Assembly (NCBI RefSeq): GCF_013327855.1
Contig: NZ_JABUMX010000004.1
Location: 310,001-374,000, forward strand
DNA: 64,000 bases
Reading direction: 5' to 3'
Origin: Phyllobacterium pellucidum
Lineage (GTDB): Bacteria; Pseudomonadota; Alphaproteobacteria; Rhizobiales; Rhizobiaceae
Part shown: positions 26,556 through 35,169 of the stretch, one piece after another
How the letters are laid out: the number at the start of each line of letters is the position of its first letter
Position numbering within the stretch: position 1 is the stretch's first letter
Made by a program: the position numbers and the translations under genes
Notes under the pieces: model-generated
Databases searched by the model: none
Told to the model about the DNA's origin: nothing
The model's input: only the letters and a program-made list of their open reading frames with translations

Positions 26556-27730
26556 GCGTGACACTGAGCTTTACGCGCGAGGAATATGCCGAGCGCCTGT
26601 CCAAAACCCGTCATGCCGCAGAAAAGGCCGGAATCGATCTTCTGATCGTCACGGACCCGTCCAACATGCACTGGCTTACCGGATATGACGGCTGGTCCTT
26701 CTACGTGCATCAATGCGTGCTGGTCCCGCCGATGGGCGAGCCGATCTGGTACGGCCGCAAGCAGGATGCCAATGGCGCGAAGCGCACCGCCTATCTGAAC
26801 CACGCCAATATCATCGGTTACCCCGATCACTACGTGCAGTCGACCGAGCGTCATCCGATGGATCTCCTGTCGCAGATCATCGACGAGCGCAAATGGTCGG
26901 GTCTCACCGTCGGCGTCGAGATGGACAACTATTATTTCTCGGCTGCGGCCTTCGCATCGCTGCAAAAGCATTTGCCGAATGCCCGCTTCAAGGATGCTGC
27001 GGGCCTCGTCAACTGGCAGCGCGCCGTCAAGAGCCCGACCGAAATCAACTACATGCGCAAGGCGGGCAAGATCGTCGAGCTCATGCACAAGCGCATTGTC
27101 GATGTCGTAGAGCCCGGCATGCGCAAATGCGATCTCGTCGCCGAAATCTACGATGCCGGCATTCGCGGTACATCCGAATTCGGAGGCGACTACCCGGCAA
27201 TCGTACCGCTTCTGCCCTCCGGGGCCGACGCTTCGGCCCCCCACCTGACCTGGGACGACAAGCCGATGCAGTCGGGCGAAGGCACGTTCTTCGAGATCGC
27301 CGGCGCGTATAAACGCTATCATTGCCCGTTGTCGCGAACCGTATTCCTGGGAAAGCCCACACAGGCCTTTCTCGACGCGGAGAAGGCGACGCTCGAAGGC
27401 ATGGAAGCAGGCCTTTCCGCCGCAAGACCGGGCAATACCTGCGAGGACATCGCTAACGCTTTCTTTGCCGTCCTGAAGAAATACGGGATCATCAAGGACA
27501 ACCGCACAGGCTATCCGATCGGTCTGTCCTATCCGCCGGATTGGGGCGAGCGCACGATGAGCTTGCGCCCGGGCGACCGTACGGAACTGAAGCCCGGCAT
27601 GACCTTCCATTTCATGACGGGCCTCTGGCTGGAAGACATGGGACTGGAAATCACCGAGAGCATCGCGATCACGGAAACAGGTGTCGAATGCCTGTCGAAC
27701 GTGCCGCGCCAGCTCTTCGTGAAGGGCTGA
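26552..27730 (+). CDS. doeA: Ectoine hydrolase DoeA/EutD (M24 fold)
   Basis: DoeA opens the ectoine ring to N-acetyl-2,4-diaminobutyrate. The 392-residue protein has a creatinase-like N-terminal domain (TDPSNMHWLTGYDGWSFY) and a pita-bread C-terminal domain (KIVELMHKRIVDVVEPGMRK onward). The metal ligands of classical M24 peptidases are largely replaced, as in ectoine hydrolases: FFEIAGAYKRYHCPLSRT appears where a DxG...D motif would be. The start is GTG 26552, overlapping the eutC stop. Family assignment is strong because of synteny with eutBC and doeB. Confidence 0.9.
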   Translation: MSVTLSFTREEYAERLSKTRHAAEKAGIDLLIVTDPSNMHWLTGYDGWSFYVHQCVLVPPMGEPIWYGRKQDANGAKRTAYLNHANIIGYPDHYVQSTERHPMDLLSQIIDERKWSGLTVGVEMDNYYFSAAAFASLQKHLPNARFKDAAGLVNWQRAVKSPTEINYMRKAGKIVELMHKRIVDVVEPGMRKCDLVAEIYDAGIRGTSEFGGDYPAIVPLLPSGADASAPHLTWDDKPMQSGEGTFFEIAGAYKRYHCPLSRTVFLGKPTQAFLDAEKATLEGMEAGLSAARPGNTCEDIANAFFAVLKKYGIIKDNRTGYPIGLSYPPDWGERTMSLRPGDRTELKPGMTFHFMTGLWLEDMGLEITESIAITETGVECLSNVPRQLFVKG

Positions 27731-27734
27731 GACC

Positions 27735-28748
27735 GTGCTGATGAGCGTGTCCCGCCCTTCGCCCATTGCTCCGACCGTCGATTTCGACGCCAATGGGGTG
27801 CAGCACGGTCATCTGCGGCTGCCCTACAGCCGCGATGACAGCGCCTGGGGTTCGGTAATGATTCCGATCTGCGTGATTGCCAACGAGGAAGGCCCGACTG
27901 CGCTGCTAACCGGTGCCAATCATGGCGACGAATATGAAGGACCGGCTGCCTTGCTGGAACTGGCACAGACACTCGATCCGTCGCAGGTGAGCGGGCGCGT
28001 TATCATCGTCCCGGCGCTCAACTATCCGGCTTTCCGCGCCGGTACGCGCACCTCGCCGATCGATCGCGGCAACCTCAACCGGAGCTTTCCGGGCCGTCCG
28101 GACGGCACGGTGACGGAGAAGATCGCCGACTACGTGACGCGCCATCTCATTCCGCTGGCCGATATCGTGCTCGACTTCCATTCGGGTGGAAAGACGCTCG
28201 ACTTTCTGCCCTATGCTGCGGCTCACGAGCTGCCGGACAAGGACCAGGAAGCCCGCTGCTTCGAAGCGGTTGCCGCCTTCTCGGCGCCCTTCTCGATGAA
28301 GATGCTGGAGATCGACGCGGTTGGAATGCTGGATACGACGGTCGAGGAAATGGGCAAGACTTTCGTCACGACCGAGCTTGGCGGGGCCGGCACGGCAACC
28401 GCCCGCTCCATAGAGATCGCACGCAAGGGCAGCCTTAACCTCCTGCGCCACGCCGGCATCCTGAAAGGCGAGCCGGATGTCCGTCCGACCCGTTGGCTGG
28501 ATATGCGGTCGGACGATTGCTTCACTTTCGCGCAGGACGACGGATTGATCGCATTTGTCCGTGATCTCGGTGATCCGGTCAGATCCGGCGAGACCGTTGC
28601 CCACGTCTACCCGCTGGGCCGGACCGGCATCGCCCCTGTCGAATACTGCGCCGTCATGGATGGCGTTCTTGCAGCACGCCATGTGCCCGGCCTCATCAAG
28701 GTCGGCGACTGCCTTTCCGTCATCGCGACGATCACGGAGGACATCTGA
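27735..28748 (+). CDS. doeB: N-acetyl-2,4-diaminobutyrate deacetylase DoeB/EutE
   Basis: A 337-residue zinc carboxypeptidase/succinylglutamate-desuccinylase-like deacetylase. Zn ligands are visible in GANHGDEYEG (His and Glu) and in LDFHSGG (His). ARGININE-site residues appear in PSFRAG-like RAGTRTSPIDRGNLNRSFPG. It converts DoeA product to 2,4-diaminobutyrate, the substrate for DoeD. The GTG at 27735 or ATG at 27741 may start it. It follows doeA by four bases and is the last catabolic gene before the transporter genes. Confidence 0.9.
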   Translation: MLMSVSRPSPIAPTVDFDANGVQHGHLRLPYSRDDSAWGSVMIPICVIANEEGPTALLTGANHGDEYEGPAALLELAQTLDPSQVSGRVIIVPALNYPAFRAGTRTSPIDRGNLNRSFPGRPDGTVTEKIADYVTRHLIPLADIVLDFHSGGKTLDFLPYAAAHELPDKDQEARCFEAVAAFSAPFSMKMLEIDAVGMLDTTVEEMGKTFVTTELGGAGTATARSIEIARKGSLNLLRHAGILKGEPDVRPTRWLDMRSDDCFTFAQDDGLIAFVRDLGDPVRSGETVAHVYPLGRTGIAPVEYCAVMDGVLAARHVPGLIKVGDCLSVIATITEDI

Positions 28749-28812
28749 CCGGAACAATCGATGCGAGATCCGAAAACGGACCGCCGAAACTTTAACCAGA
28801 GGAGAATGACGA

Positions 28813-29664
28813 ATGACTATGACGAAAATCGCGTCGCTTGGCGCCATTGCACTGTCCATCGGCGTCACGACCGCCAGCGCCCTCACCGTTGAGGAAGCCA
28901 AGTCGCAGGGCTATATTCGCGCTGCAACGGCGAACGAAGTGCCCTATTCCTACATGCAGCCGGACGGAACATCGGCCGGAATCGGTCCCGACGTCGCCAA
29001 TGCGGTCCTCAAATCCATGGGCATCGAGGAGGTCAACTGGACCGTAACGCCCTTCGGAACACTCATTCCCGGTCTTAAGGCCCGTCGCTTCGACTTTGCA
29101 GCCGCAGAGCAGAACATATCGCCAGAGCGCTGCAAGCAGGTCGCCTTCACCGAGCCGAACTCGTCGTATGGCGAAGGACTGCTGGTCAAGAAGGGCAATC
29201 CCAAGGGCCTGACCACCTATGCGGATATCGCAAAGGATCCGTCACTGAAGGTCGCCGTCGTTTCGGGTGCCAACAATGTCGACTTCCTGCGCGCCGTCGG
29301 CGTCAAGGACGAGCAGATCGTCTTCATTCCGGCCAACGCGGATGCGATTCCGACAGTGCAAAGCCGGACCGATGCCTATGCGGCGACCGAGCTGACAGTT
29401 TCGGAGCTCGCCAAGGGCCAGGCCAATGTCGAGCAGGTCGCTCCCTTCAAGGATCCGGTCGTCAATGGAGCACCGGTACGCAATTACGGCGGCTTTGCCT
29501 TCCGCCCGGAAGACAAGGAACTGCGTGACGCCTTCAACACTGCCCTGGTCGCCTTCCGCGAGACAGACGATTATAAGAAAATCCTCGGCAAATACGGCCT
29601 TTCGGAACAAAGCATCGCCGCAACCGCGCAAAAGAACGTCGCCGACCTTTGCGCCGGGAAGTAA
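28813..29664 (+). CDS. ehuB: Ectoine/hydroxyectoine ABC transporter substrate-binding protein EhuB
   Basis: A periplasmic solute-binding protein of 283 residues (SBP_bac_3 fold). It has a signal peptide (about residues 1-25, ending in TTASA) and the pattern YIRAATANEVPYSYMQPDG at the start of the first lobe, with aromatic and acidic residues around TEPNSSYGEGLLV. EhuB binds ectoine and hydroxyectoine with high affinity. It is preceded by an AGAGGAGAATGACG ribosome-binding region and followed by a hairpin before ehuC, consistent with higher expression than the permeases. Confidence 0.9.
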   Translation: MTMTKIASLGAIALSIGVTTASALTVEEAKSQGYIRAATANEVPYSYMQPDGTSAGIGPDVANAVLKSMGIEEVNWTVTPFGTLIPGLKARRFDFAAAEQNISPERCKQVAFTEPNSSYGEGLLVKKGNPKGLTTYADIAKDPSLKVAVVSGANNVDFLRAVGVKDEQIVFIPANADAIPTVQSRTDAYAATELTVSELAKGQANVEQVAPFKDPVVNGAPVRNYGGFAFRPEDKELRDAFNTALVAFRETDDYKKILGKYGLSEQSIAATAQKNVADLCAGK

Positions 29665-29672
29665 CGGCAGAA

Positions 29673-29697
29673 GGCGCTCGGTCGAGAGTCGGGCGCC
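29673..29697 (+). repeat. Intercistronic hairpin between ehuB and ehuC
   Basis: GGCGC (29673-29677) and GCGCC (29693-29697), with extra pairing inside, form a stem-loop immediately after the binding-protein gene. There is no T tract, so it looks like an mRNA-processing or stabilising hairpin rather than a full terminator. Confidence 0.4.
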
Positions 29698-29723
29698 ATT
29701 CGCAATAACCGGGAGACTTCCAG

Positions 29724-30389
29724 ATGGACTGGACAGCCTACCTGCCGATGCTGTGGCAAGGTGCCGTCGTTACTATGACAATTACGCTTGCCGCCATTGC
29801 CATCGGCGTCCTGCTTGCTTTTGTCTTCGGCATTCTGCGTGTCGAAGGTGGGCCGATCCTGTCGGCGATAGCGCTCTGCTATACGGAGGTGTTTCGCGGC
29901 ACTTCCCTGTTCGTCCAACTGTTCTGGTTCTATTATGCGCTGCCGCTGGTCGGCTTGAGCTTCGATCCCATCACCACAGGCATTCTGGTCCTGGCTGCCC
30001 ATGCCGGCGGCTACGGCGCGGAAATCGTACGCGGCGCGCTTTCGGCCGTTTCCACGCAGCAGCTTGAGGCCGCTCGTGCACTGAATTTCGGTCGCTTTCA
30101 GACGCTGTTTCGCATCTCCCTGCCCCAAGCGGTTGTCGAGATGATGCCGGCTTTTGGCAATCTCGCCATCGAAACGCTTAAGCTTTCGTCGCTGTTGTCG
30201 CTGATATCGATCGCCGATCTCACCTTCGCGGCCCAGTCGATCCGCAACATCACGCTGGATAGCGCCAGTATCTATTCGATCACGCTCGTCTGCTACTTCG
30301 GCATGTCGCTCTTGCTAATGGTCGCTATCCGCATCATCGAGCATTTCGTGCGGCGCGGCGACGTCTTCCCCCGCGCCCGCCATTCGTGA
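29724..30389 (+). CDS. ehuC: Ectoine ABC transporter permease EhuC
   Basis: A 221-residue polar-amino-acid-type permease. Hydrophobic spans include VVTMTITLAAIAIGVLLAF. It has the HAAT start FRGTSLFVQLFWFYYALP and the EAA loop (QLEAARALNFGRFQTLFRISLPQA) that contacts the ATPase. It lies between ehuB and ehuD with short gaps, as in the Sinorhizobium ehu operon. Confidence 0.9.
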   Translation: MDWTAYLPMLWQGAVVTMTITLAAIAIGVLLAFVFGILRVEGGPILSAIALCYTEVFRGTSLFVQLFWFYYALPLVGLSFDPITTGILVLAAHAGGYGAEIVRGALSAVSTQQLEAARALNFGRFQTLFRISLPQAVVEMMPAFGNLAIETLKLSSLLSLISIADLTFAAQSIRNITLDSASIYSITLVCYFGMSLLLMVAIRIIEHFVRRGDVFPRARHS

Positions 30390-30402
30390 GGATCTTACCA
30401 TT

Positions 30403-31095
30403 ATGATGTACGGCTACGAATGGGACACAACGAACTGGATCACTTATACAACCTCGATCCTGCCCATCATCCTTATCGGTTTGACAGTCACGTTACAGGC
30501 GGCGGCGGCGGGCTTTGCAATTGCGCTGGTGCTTGGCCTGGTGTTTGCGCTGTTGCGCCGCAGCCGCATCAAGGTGATCTCCTGGACGACCGCTTTCATC
30601 GTCGAGTTCCTGCGGGACACGCCGCTGCTGGTGCAGCTGTTCTTCCTTTATTACGTTCTGCCTGATTTCGGCGTCGTTCTGCCCGCCTTCCTCACCGGCG
30701 CGCTGGCGCTCGGCCTGCAATACGCTGCTTATACCTCTGAGGTTTATCGAGGCGGCATAGAGGCGGTGCACCGTGGCCAATGGGAAGCAGCAACCGCCCT
30801 CAATCTGACGCGGATGCAGACCTATCGCGATGTGATCATTCCTCAGGCGATACCGCGAATCGTGCCTGCCATGGGCAATTATCTCGTTGCCATGATTAAG
30901 GAAACGCCCGTCCTTTCCGTGGTCACAGTTCTAGAAATGATGGGGCTCGCCAACATGATCGGCGAACGCACTTTTGAATATCTCGTGCCCCTGACGCTTG
31001 TCGGCCTGATCTTCCTTGTCCTGACGTTGATCTGCTCAGCTGGCCTCCACCGCCTGCAGAAAGCCCTTCCAAAAGCGGGAATACCCTTGCGATGA
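30403..31095 (+). CDS. ehuD: Ectoine ABC transporter permease EhuD
   Basis: The second permease, 230 residues, with the same HAAT layout: [19 protein letters not shown], then the EAA loop [20 protein letters not shown] and [11 protein letters not shown]. Its end overlaps the ehuA start by four bases (ATGA). Starts at 30403 or 30406 are equivalent for function. Confidence 0.9.
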   Translation: MMYGYEWDTTNWITYTTSILPIILIGLTVTLQAAAAGFAIALVLGLVFALLRRSRIKVISWTTAFIVEFLRDTPLLVQLFFLYYVLPDFGVVLPAFLTGALALGLQYAAYTSEVYRGGIEAVHRGQWEAATALNLTRMQTYRDVIIPQAIPRIVPAMGNYLVAMIKETPVLSVVTVLEMMGLANMIGERTFEYLVPLTLVGLIFLVLTLICSAGLHRLQKALPKAGIPLR

Positions 31096-31871
31096 CCAAT
31101 AATAATGATCAGCCCATCATCGAATTTTCCGACGTCACCAAGCGCTTCGGTATTCTGACTGTGCTCGACAATTTCAATTTCAGCGTCGCGAAGGGAGAAA
31201 AAGTGACACTGATCGGCCCGTCCGGCTCCGGCAAGTCGACCGTTCTGCGCGTGCTGATGACGCTCGAGCCGTTCCAGGAAGGCAGGCTGACACTTGCCGG
31301 CACGCCTTACCACGAGCCGGGCGGCAAAGGCCGGTTCCAGGCCTCGGAAAAACACCTGCGCCAGATCCGCAATCACGTCGGCATGGTCTTCCAGAGCTTC
31401 AATCTTTTTCCTCATATGACCGTCCTGCGCAACATTGTCGAAGCGCCGGTTCGAGTCTTGGGGATGGCGCGGGCGGAAGCGGAAGCGCGTGCAATTGAAC
31501 TGCTACAGATGGTGGGGCTTGCGGAGAAGAAAGACCACTATCCGGTGCAGCTTTCCGGCGGGCAGCAACAGCGTGTGGCTATTGCCCGTGCGCTTGCGAT
31601 GCGCCCGCAGGTTCTACTTTTCGATGAACCGACGTCAGCGCTTGACCCGCAATTGGTGGGGGAAGTCCTCTCCGTCATTCGCAGCCTGGCGCACGAGCAC
31701 GACTTGACCATGCTGCTCGTCACACATGAAATGCGCTTCGCGCGGGAAGTATCCGACCGCGTCTGTTTTTTCGACAAGGGAAGCATCTGCGAACAGGGAA
31801 CGCCGGAGGAGATATTCGGCGCGCCGAAAGAGGCGCGCACGCGTGAGTTTCTGTCTTCGGTTCTGGGATAA
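31092..31871 (+). CDS. ehuA: Ectoine ABC transporter ATP-binding protein EhuA
   Basis: A 259-residue ABC ATPase with Walker [11 protein letters not shown]-loop [12 protein letters not shown], signature [15 protein letters not shown], Walker [13 protein letters not shown] and switch histidine VTHEM. A short insertion after residue about 75 ([19 protein letters not shown]) is typical of EhuA. It closes the ectoine locus. In S. meliloti ehuA is first and eutABCDE follow, so the order is rearranged here. Confidence 0.9.
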   Translation: MTNNNDQPIIEFSDVTKRFGILTVLDNFNFSVAKGEKVTLIGPSGSGKSTVLRVLMTLEPFQEGRLTLAGTPYHEPGGKGRFQASEKHLRQIRNHVGMVFQSFNLFPHMTVLRNIVEAPVRVLGMARAEAEARAIELLQMVGLAEKKDHYPVQLSGGQQQRVAIARALAMRPQVLLFDEPTSALDPQLVGEVLSVIRSLAHEHDLTMLLVTHEMRFAREVSDRVCFFDKGSICEQGTPEEIFGAPKEARTREFLSSVLG

Positions 31872-31897
31872 TCCTAGTTGTAGCCTTTTAGAGAAAC

Positions 31898-31945
31898 CTA
31901 CGGTCTTGAAGGGAATCGAACCGACGACCCCGTGATTAACTAGCT
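31898..31945 (-). other. tRNA 3'-half-like sequence, possible attachment-site scar
   Basis: On the minus strand TTAATCACGGGGTCG is followed by a T-loop-like GGTTCGATTCC (31912-31922 reversed), resembling anticodon-stem, variable loop and T arm of a tRNA. No D arm or acceptor 5' half is recognisable and the T stem has mismatches, so it is not a working tRNA gene. It sits where the ectoine locus gives way to gene-poor sequence. Confidence 0.3.
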
Positions 31946-32719
31946 TCTATTGGCACTAAATTTTCCAGTCCAAGCAACTACTTGCTATCCGGTTGGCGCC
32001 GTTGAAACCAACAGATGACTCGATGTGGTAATGCCATTTCCAACGGCGGCCACGGGCGGCCACAGCAGACTGGCACTAATCCCCTTGCTGCAATCCATTC
32101 ATCTCAAATGCTTCAGTATAAATGACCGATTTGGGCCGAATCCTGCTATATCGGCAGCTTCAAACGACCGTTTTCCCTAATTTTCATGATAATACGTTAA
32201 GCGCAATCCGTGACGAATGGGGGAATGGCTCCGGCGATTGTACGGTTCGTTGATAAACAGACGCTTCGGTTTAAATGCGAATAGATTTCGAAGTTAAGGA
32301 CGGCGCCATTGTCCGCGTACGTCTTATGTTGCGGTCCACGCCGTAGCGATGGATACGATCCGCATCTTGCGTATTTTGCACAGCGGGCACATGTGGCCAG
32401 ACGAGATCAGTTTTGTTTGTCGCTGTGGTTACCCTGAAGGGCCAGGTGTCGAAGAACAAACACAAGTGCGGCGTCAGCAACAAGGCCCCGCGTCGTGCCA
32501 ACCAACATTTCATAAGAACTGCCTCCCGTGATAGCCGATTTGTCGGGTAATTAGATTTTACGAATATCGGCGCGCCAGGGGGTTTTGCGGGTACCCGGCT
32601 TCTTTGCAATAGAACTGTCAGGCTTTGGCAGAGCAACTGTACGCCGGTCGCTGCAACGTATGCTGCTCATCGCAATCGTTGCCAATCTTCCGCAGATCCA
32701 TCTAGAAAGTTTCCCAGTA
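31946..32719. other. Gene-poor intergenic block
   Basis: About 770 bp with AT-rich composition unlike the flanking operons. Short frames exist but none has a ribosome-binding site plus protein-like composition. TGGCACTAA occurs twice (about 31950 and 32069). I see no gene. Confidence 0.45.
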
Positions 32720-32748
32720 CTTACCTTCACCGGTGGTAAGATCGTTTT
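32720..32748 (+). terminator. Stem-loop with T tract upstream of grlR-like gene
   Basis: CTTACC (32720-32725) pairs with GGTAAG (32735-32740) and is followed by ATCGTTTT. It could terminate an upstream transcript or act as a leader hairpin for the next gene. Confidence 0.4.
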
Positions 32749-32774
32749 ACAATTTGAACGTTGGAGGAACGCTA

Positions 32775-33119
32775 ATGCCTAACAACTTTCGCGAGGGAAT
32801 CTATCGTGCCGAGTTTGATACACACTCGATGCAGGGAATTGGCTTGGTGGTTCTTAGAGACGGTCGCGTGTACGGTGGAGACACTTTGATTTATTACGTT
32901 GGGACCTACTCGCTTTCTGGAAATTTCATTACTGCCCAAGTTAAGGCCCGCCCATTTAAAGGAATGACCTCTGAAACCATTGCATCCGTATTTGGAGGCG
33001 ATGAAAACGGGCTTGAACTGGTGGGCGAGATTAGGGGCGATCACATTTCTCTGAGCGGCAAATCTCAGAATTCTCTCGGCAACGACATAGAGATTAAGCT
33101 GAACTTTTTGCACGAGTGA
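32775..33119 (+). CDS. GrlR-family regulatory protein
   Basis: A 114-residue beta-rich protein: GIYRAEFDTHSMQGIGLVVL, RDGRVYGGDTLIYYVGTYSL, and a C-terminal LVGEIRGDHISLSG. This matches the T3SS negative regulator GrlR fold (PF16518 type), a small calycin-like barrel that in enteropathogens sequesters the activator GrlA and is present in many rhizobia without T3SS partners. The start is supported by TTGGAGGAACGCTA before ATG 32775. No GrlA-like partner is visible nearby, so function is open. Confidence 0.75.
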   Translation: MPNNFREGIYRAEFDTHSMQGIGLVVLRDGRVYGGDTLIYYVGTYSLSGNFITAQVKARPFKGMTSETIASVFGGDENGLELVGEIRGDHISLSGKSQNSLGNDIEIKLNFLHE

Positions 33120-33436
33120 AGTTTACCGGCATAGCCGTAAGTATCTGCTTGGCCGCTTTCTCCATTGGCAGCCCATCAACGCTGGCACAAACGATAAATA
33201 TTACTGCCGAGATGGTTTCAGGCCGCTGGCTATTCTATGCCTTTGCGGCAGTGGGGCTTGTTGTCACATCGTGGCTAGTCCTCATTTTTGGCACCGGGAG
33301 GTCACGGAACGAACTTGGAGCCTGTTCGTTGAGCGTGCAAGAGAAACGGAGGACGTGCAATGGGTATCGAGCAAGCCCCTACGGAAAAAGGGAGGAAGGC
33401 TGCGCGAGGTTTGAGGAAGAGCGCGGCAGAAAATGA
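33116..33436 (+). CDS. Putative small membrane protein
   Basis: A GTG-start frame overlapping the previous stop by four bases. It encodes an export signal-like N-terminus (IAVSICLAAFSIGSPSTLAQ) and a second hydrophobic span (WLFYAFAAVGLVVTSWLVLIF), followed by a basic cytosolic tail. The last about 25 residues overlap the next gene in another frame, so the biological end is uncertain. Family not recognised. Confidence 0.45.
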   Translation: MKFTGIAVSICLAAFSIGSPSTLAQTINITAEMVSGRWLFYAFAAVGLVVTSWLVLIFGTGRSRNELGACSLSVQEKRRTCNGYRASPYGKREEGCARFEEERGRK

Positions 33437-33548
33437 AAAGAAGGTGGAAGCCCAGAAAGGTTCTGACCTAGCCAAGGGCGCGGACCGTTTTGAGGAACGT
33501 TCTAAAAGCTCCGACGGGACTAGCGCGGGTACAAAACAGCGGCTCTAA
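33360..33548 (+). CDS. Small hydrophilic lysine/glutamate-rich protein
   Basis: 62 residues, highly charged (GRKAARGLRKSAAENEKKVE), with no hydrophobic core, resembling stress-associated disordered proteins. ATG 33360 has GGAGGAC seven bases upstream. It overlaps the tail of the preceding frame by 77 bp. Not assigned to a family. Confidence 0.5.
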   Translation: MGIEQAPTEKGRKAARGLRKSAAENEKKVEAQKGSDLAKGADRFEERSKSSDGTSAGTKQRL

Positions 33549-33896
33549 GCTGACGTGACTTGGACGAACTCTCCAATAATACGATTACCATCGCGCATTG
33601 GACTAAACCGCCGATGCAAACGACAGTCGAAAAGTCACGTGTACTCATCCATACCTGAACACTATTTTGGACAGTCTTTGGCCGGCAAAGTCACTTGTTG
33701 CTGGGCATGGTGTGAATCCCGCCACCTGAATAGCACTGATTTGAGTCTCGCTTCGATGGTACACACCCTGCCGGTAAGGATCGGTCGATAACCTGGTAAT
33801 CGACCGCATCCGATCAGGAACAAGCCGAGCACTATCATAACGTCAACAGCGACGGGCATTGTCCAATGAAGCGCCCTGGCATCGGCTTGCGCTGTT
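33549..33896. other. Intergenic, no gene recognised
   Basis: About 350 bp with no convincing frame. The EcfG-type promoter for the DUF4142 gene lies at its right end. Confidence 0.45.
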
Positions 33897-33921
33897 GGAA
33901 CAGTGTTCTCTACCCCGCGTT
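33897..33921 (+). promoter_or_regulatory. EcfG-type promoter (DUF4142 gene)
   Basis: GGAAC (33897-33901), 16-base spacer, CGTT (33918-33921): the full alphaproteobacterial general-stress consensus, 52 bp upstream of the start codon. Confidence 0.7.
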
Positions 33922-33948
33922 GTTCGCTCAGTGCAAAGGAGAACCCAG

Positions 33949-34474
33949 ATGAACAAGCTTTTAGTTACTGTTGCCTTGTTAATGATGTCAACGCCGACGT
34001 TTGCCCAGACGGCGGCTGAAAACCGGCGTCAACTCTCTGATCGGGGTGGCCCCCAAAACGGAAGATTTCGTTATGGAAGCTGCCACCAGTGACATGTTTG
34101 AAATCGAGTCCAGTAAGCTCGCCGCGGAACGGGCTGACGATCCTACCAAGGTTTTCGCCAAGCAGATGATCGCGGACCATCAGAAGACGTCGGCGGAGCT
34201 GAAGCAGTTGGTTGACAGCGGGAAAGTCAAGGCCTCAATCCCGACGGCAATGACATCAGCGCAGAAAAGCACGCTTGATAAGCTCAACGGTCTGCAAGGT
34301 GAGGATTTCACCAAGCAGTACCACTCCGATCAGGTTTCCGCACACAAAGACGCAGTCGACTTATTCAAGCGCTACGGCGAGGGCGGCGATAATCCCGACC
34401 TTAAGGCGTGGGCCGCTACGACAGAGCCGGCCTTGGAACATCATCTGATGATGGCCCAGGATCTCGATAAGTAA
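33949..34474 (+). pseudogene. DUF4142 protein, single-base frameshift after the signal peptide
   Basis: ATG 33949 (AAAGGAG upstream) encodes a perfect signal peptide, MNKLLVTVALLMMSTPTFAQ, then TAAE. The rest of the protein continues one frame later: KTGVNSLIGVAPKTEDFV, ADDPTKVFAKQMIADHQKTS, LEHHLMMAQDLDK, a standard DUF4142 (ferritin-like four-helix, periplasmic) domain. Restoring one A in the run GAAAACC (about 34016-34022) rejoins the frames. Either a recent mutation or a sequencing error. The gene still has a full promoter. Confidence 0.78.
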
Positions 34475-34556
34475 GCAACAACTGGAACCCAGGAAAGCGC
34501 TGCTCGCCATGAGCGGCGCAATCGGGTTAGTGGCCGATCCCCACTTAAGGCGACAC

Positions 34557-34581
34557 GGAACCTAAATCCTTTGCGGCTGTT
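34557..34581 (+). promoter_or_regulatory. EcfG-type promoter (DUF3606 gene)
   Basis: GGAAC (34557-34561), 16-base spacer, TGTT (34578-34581), 59 bp upstream of the start codon. Confidence 0.6.
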
Positions 34582-34615
34582 GAGAAACAACAGCAACAGC
34601 CGGGGAGAAACCCAA

Positions 34616-34795
34616 ATGTCAGATGACAAATCCAAGCAGGACAATCGAGACCGCGCCGCAGTATCGGCAAGCGAGGACTACGAGGTGAACTACCTCATGA
34701 CGAAACATGACATCAGCAGAGACCGAGCCCTTGAGCTGATCAAGAAGCACGCCGGCAGTCGCAAGAAGATCGAGAGCGAACTTGGAGGCCACTGA
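34616..34795 (+). CDS. DUF3606 domain-containing protein
   Basis: 59 residues matching DUF3606: MSDDKSKQDNRDRAAVSASE then VNYLMTKHDISRDRALELIKKHAGSR. Small helical proteins of this family are common in stress regulons of rhizobia. CGGGGAGA precedes the start. Confidence 0.82.
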   Translation: MSDDKSKQDNRDRAAVSASEDYEVNYLMTKHDISRDRALELIKKHAGSRKKIESELGGH

Positions 34796-35169
34796 CCCAT
34801 GGCCGCGTATGATCTGTTGTGGACGACGCTTCCAGTCTTAATCGCCGCCCTTCTCTCCTCCATTCCCGAGATCGGCCCACCTAAAACTGGTCATCGTCAT
34901 CTTGCTACCGAAGGACGGTAGAATGGAGTATCTGTGGTTTGCGGTGGTGTTTGGCGGCCCGATCGTCCTCGGCGCATCTTCGATACGCACGGGTTAAGAG
35001 CAAGGAAACAGCTCAGCTTCCAGAAAGCGGGCAATAAGCGCGTGCCTCAATATCTCCAATGTGTAACGCCGACATCCGGCAACAACTAGTGAGGCAATCT
35101 ACGCACTTACCAGGACTGATCCTTCTTGAGCACCGAGTTCTCGAAGGCTCGGTTCCTGGGGCGCACCAG
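34796..35169. other. Intergenic with two very short membrane-like frames
   Basis: Two short frames start at 34799 (40 codons) and 34923 (24 codons, MEYLWFAVVFGGPIVLGA). The second resembles the N-terminus of short rhizobial membrane proteins but ends early. A shifted frame continues RYARVKSKETAQLPESGQ, so it may be frameshifted. CCAGGA...TCCTGG with an inner ACCGAG...CTCGGT (35111-35158) forms a nested hairpin just before the next gene on the minus strand, possibly its terminator. Confidence 0.35.

Noticed and set aside
26513..27793. 426-aa minus-strand frame opposite doeA
   Set aside because: Mirror-frame artefact of a GC-rich gene; doeA has family motifs and operon overlaps.
33549..33896. 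Possible tRNA or riboswitch in the gap before the DUF4142 gene
   Set aside because: No cloverleaf, conserved aptamer core or terminator pair could be identified.
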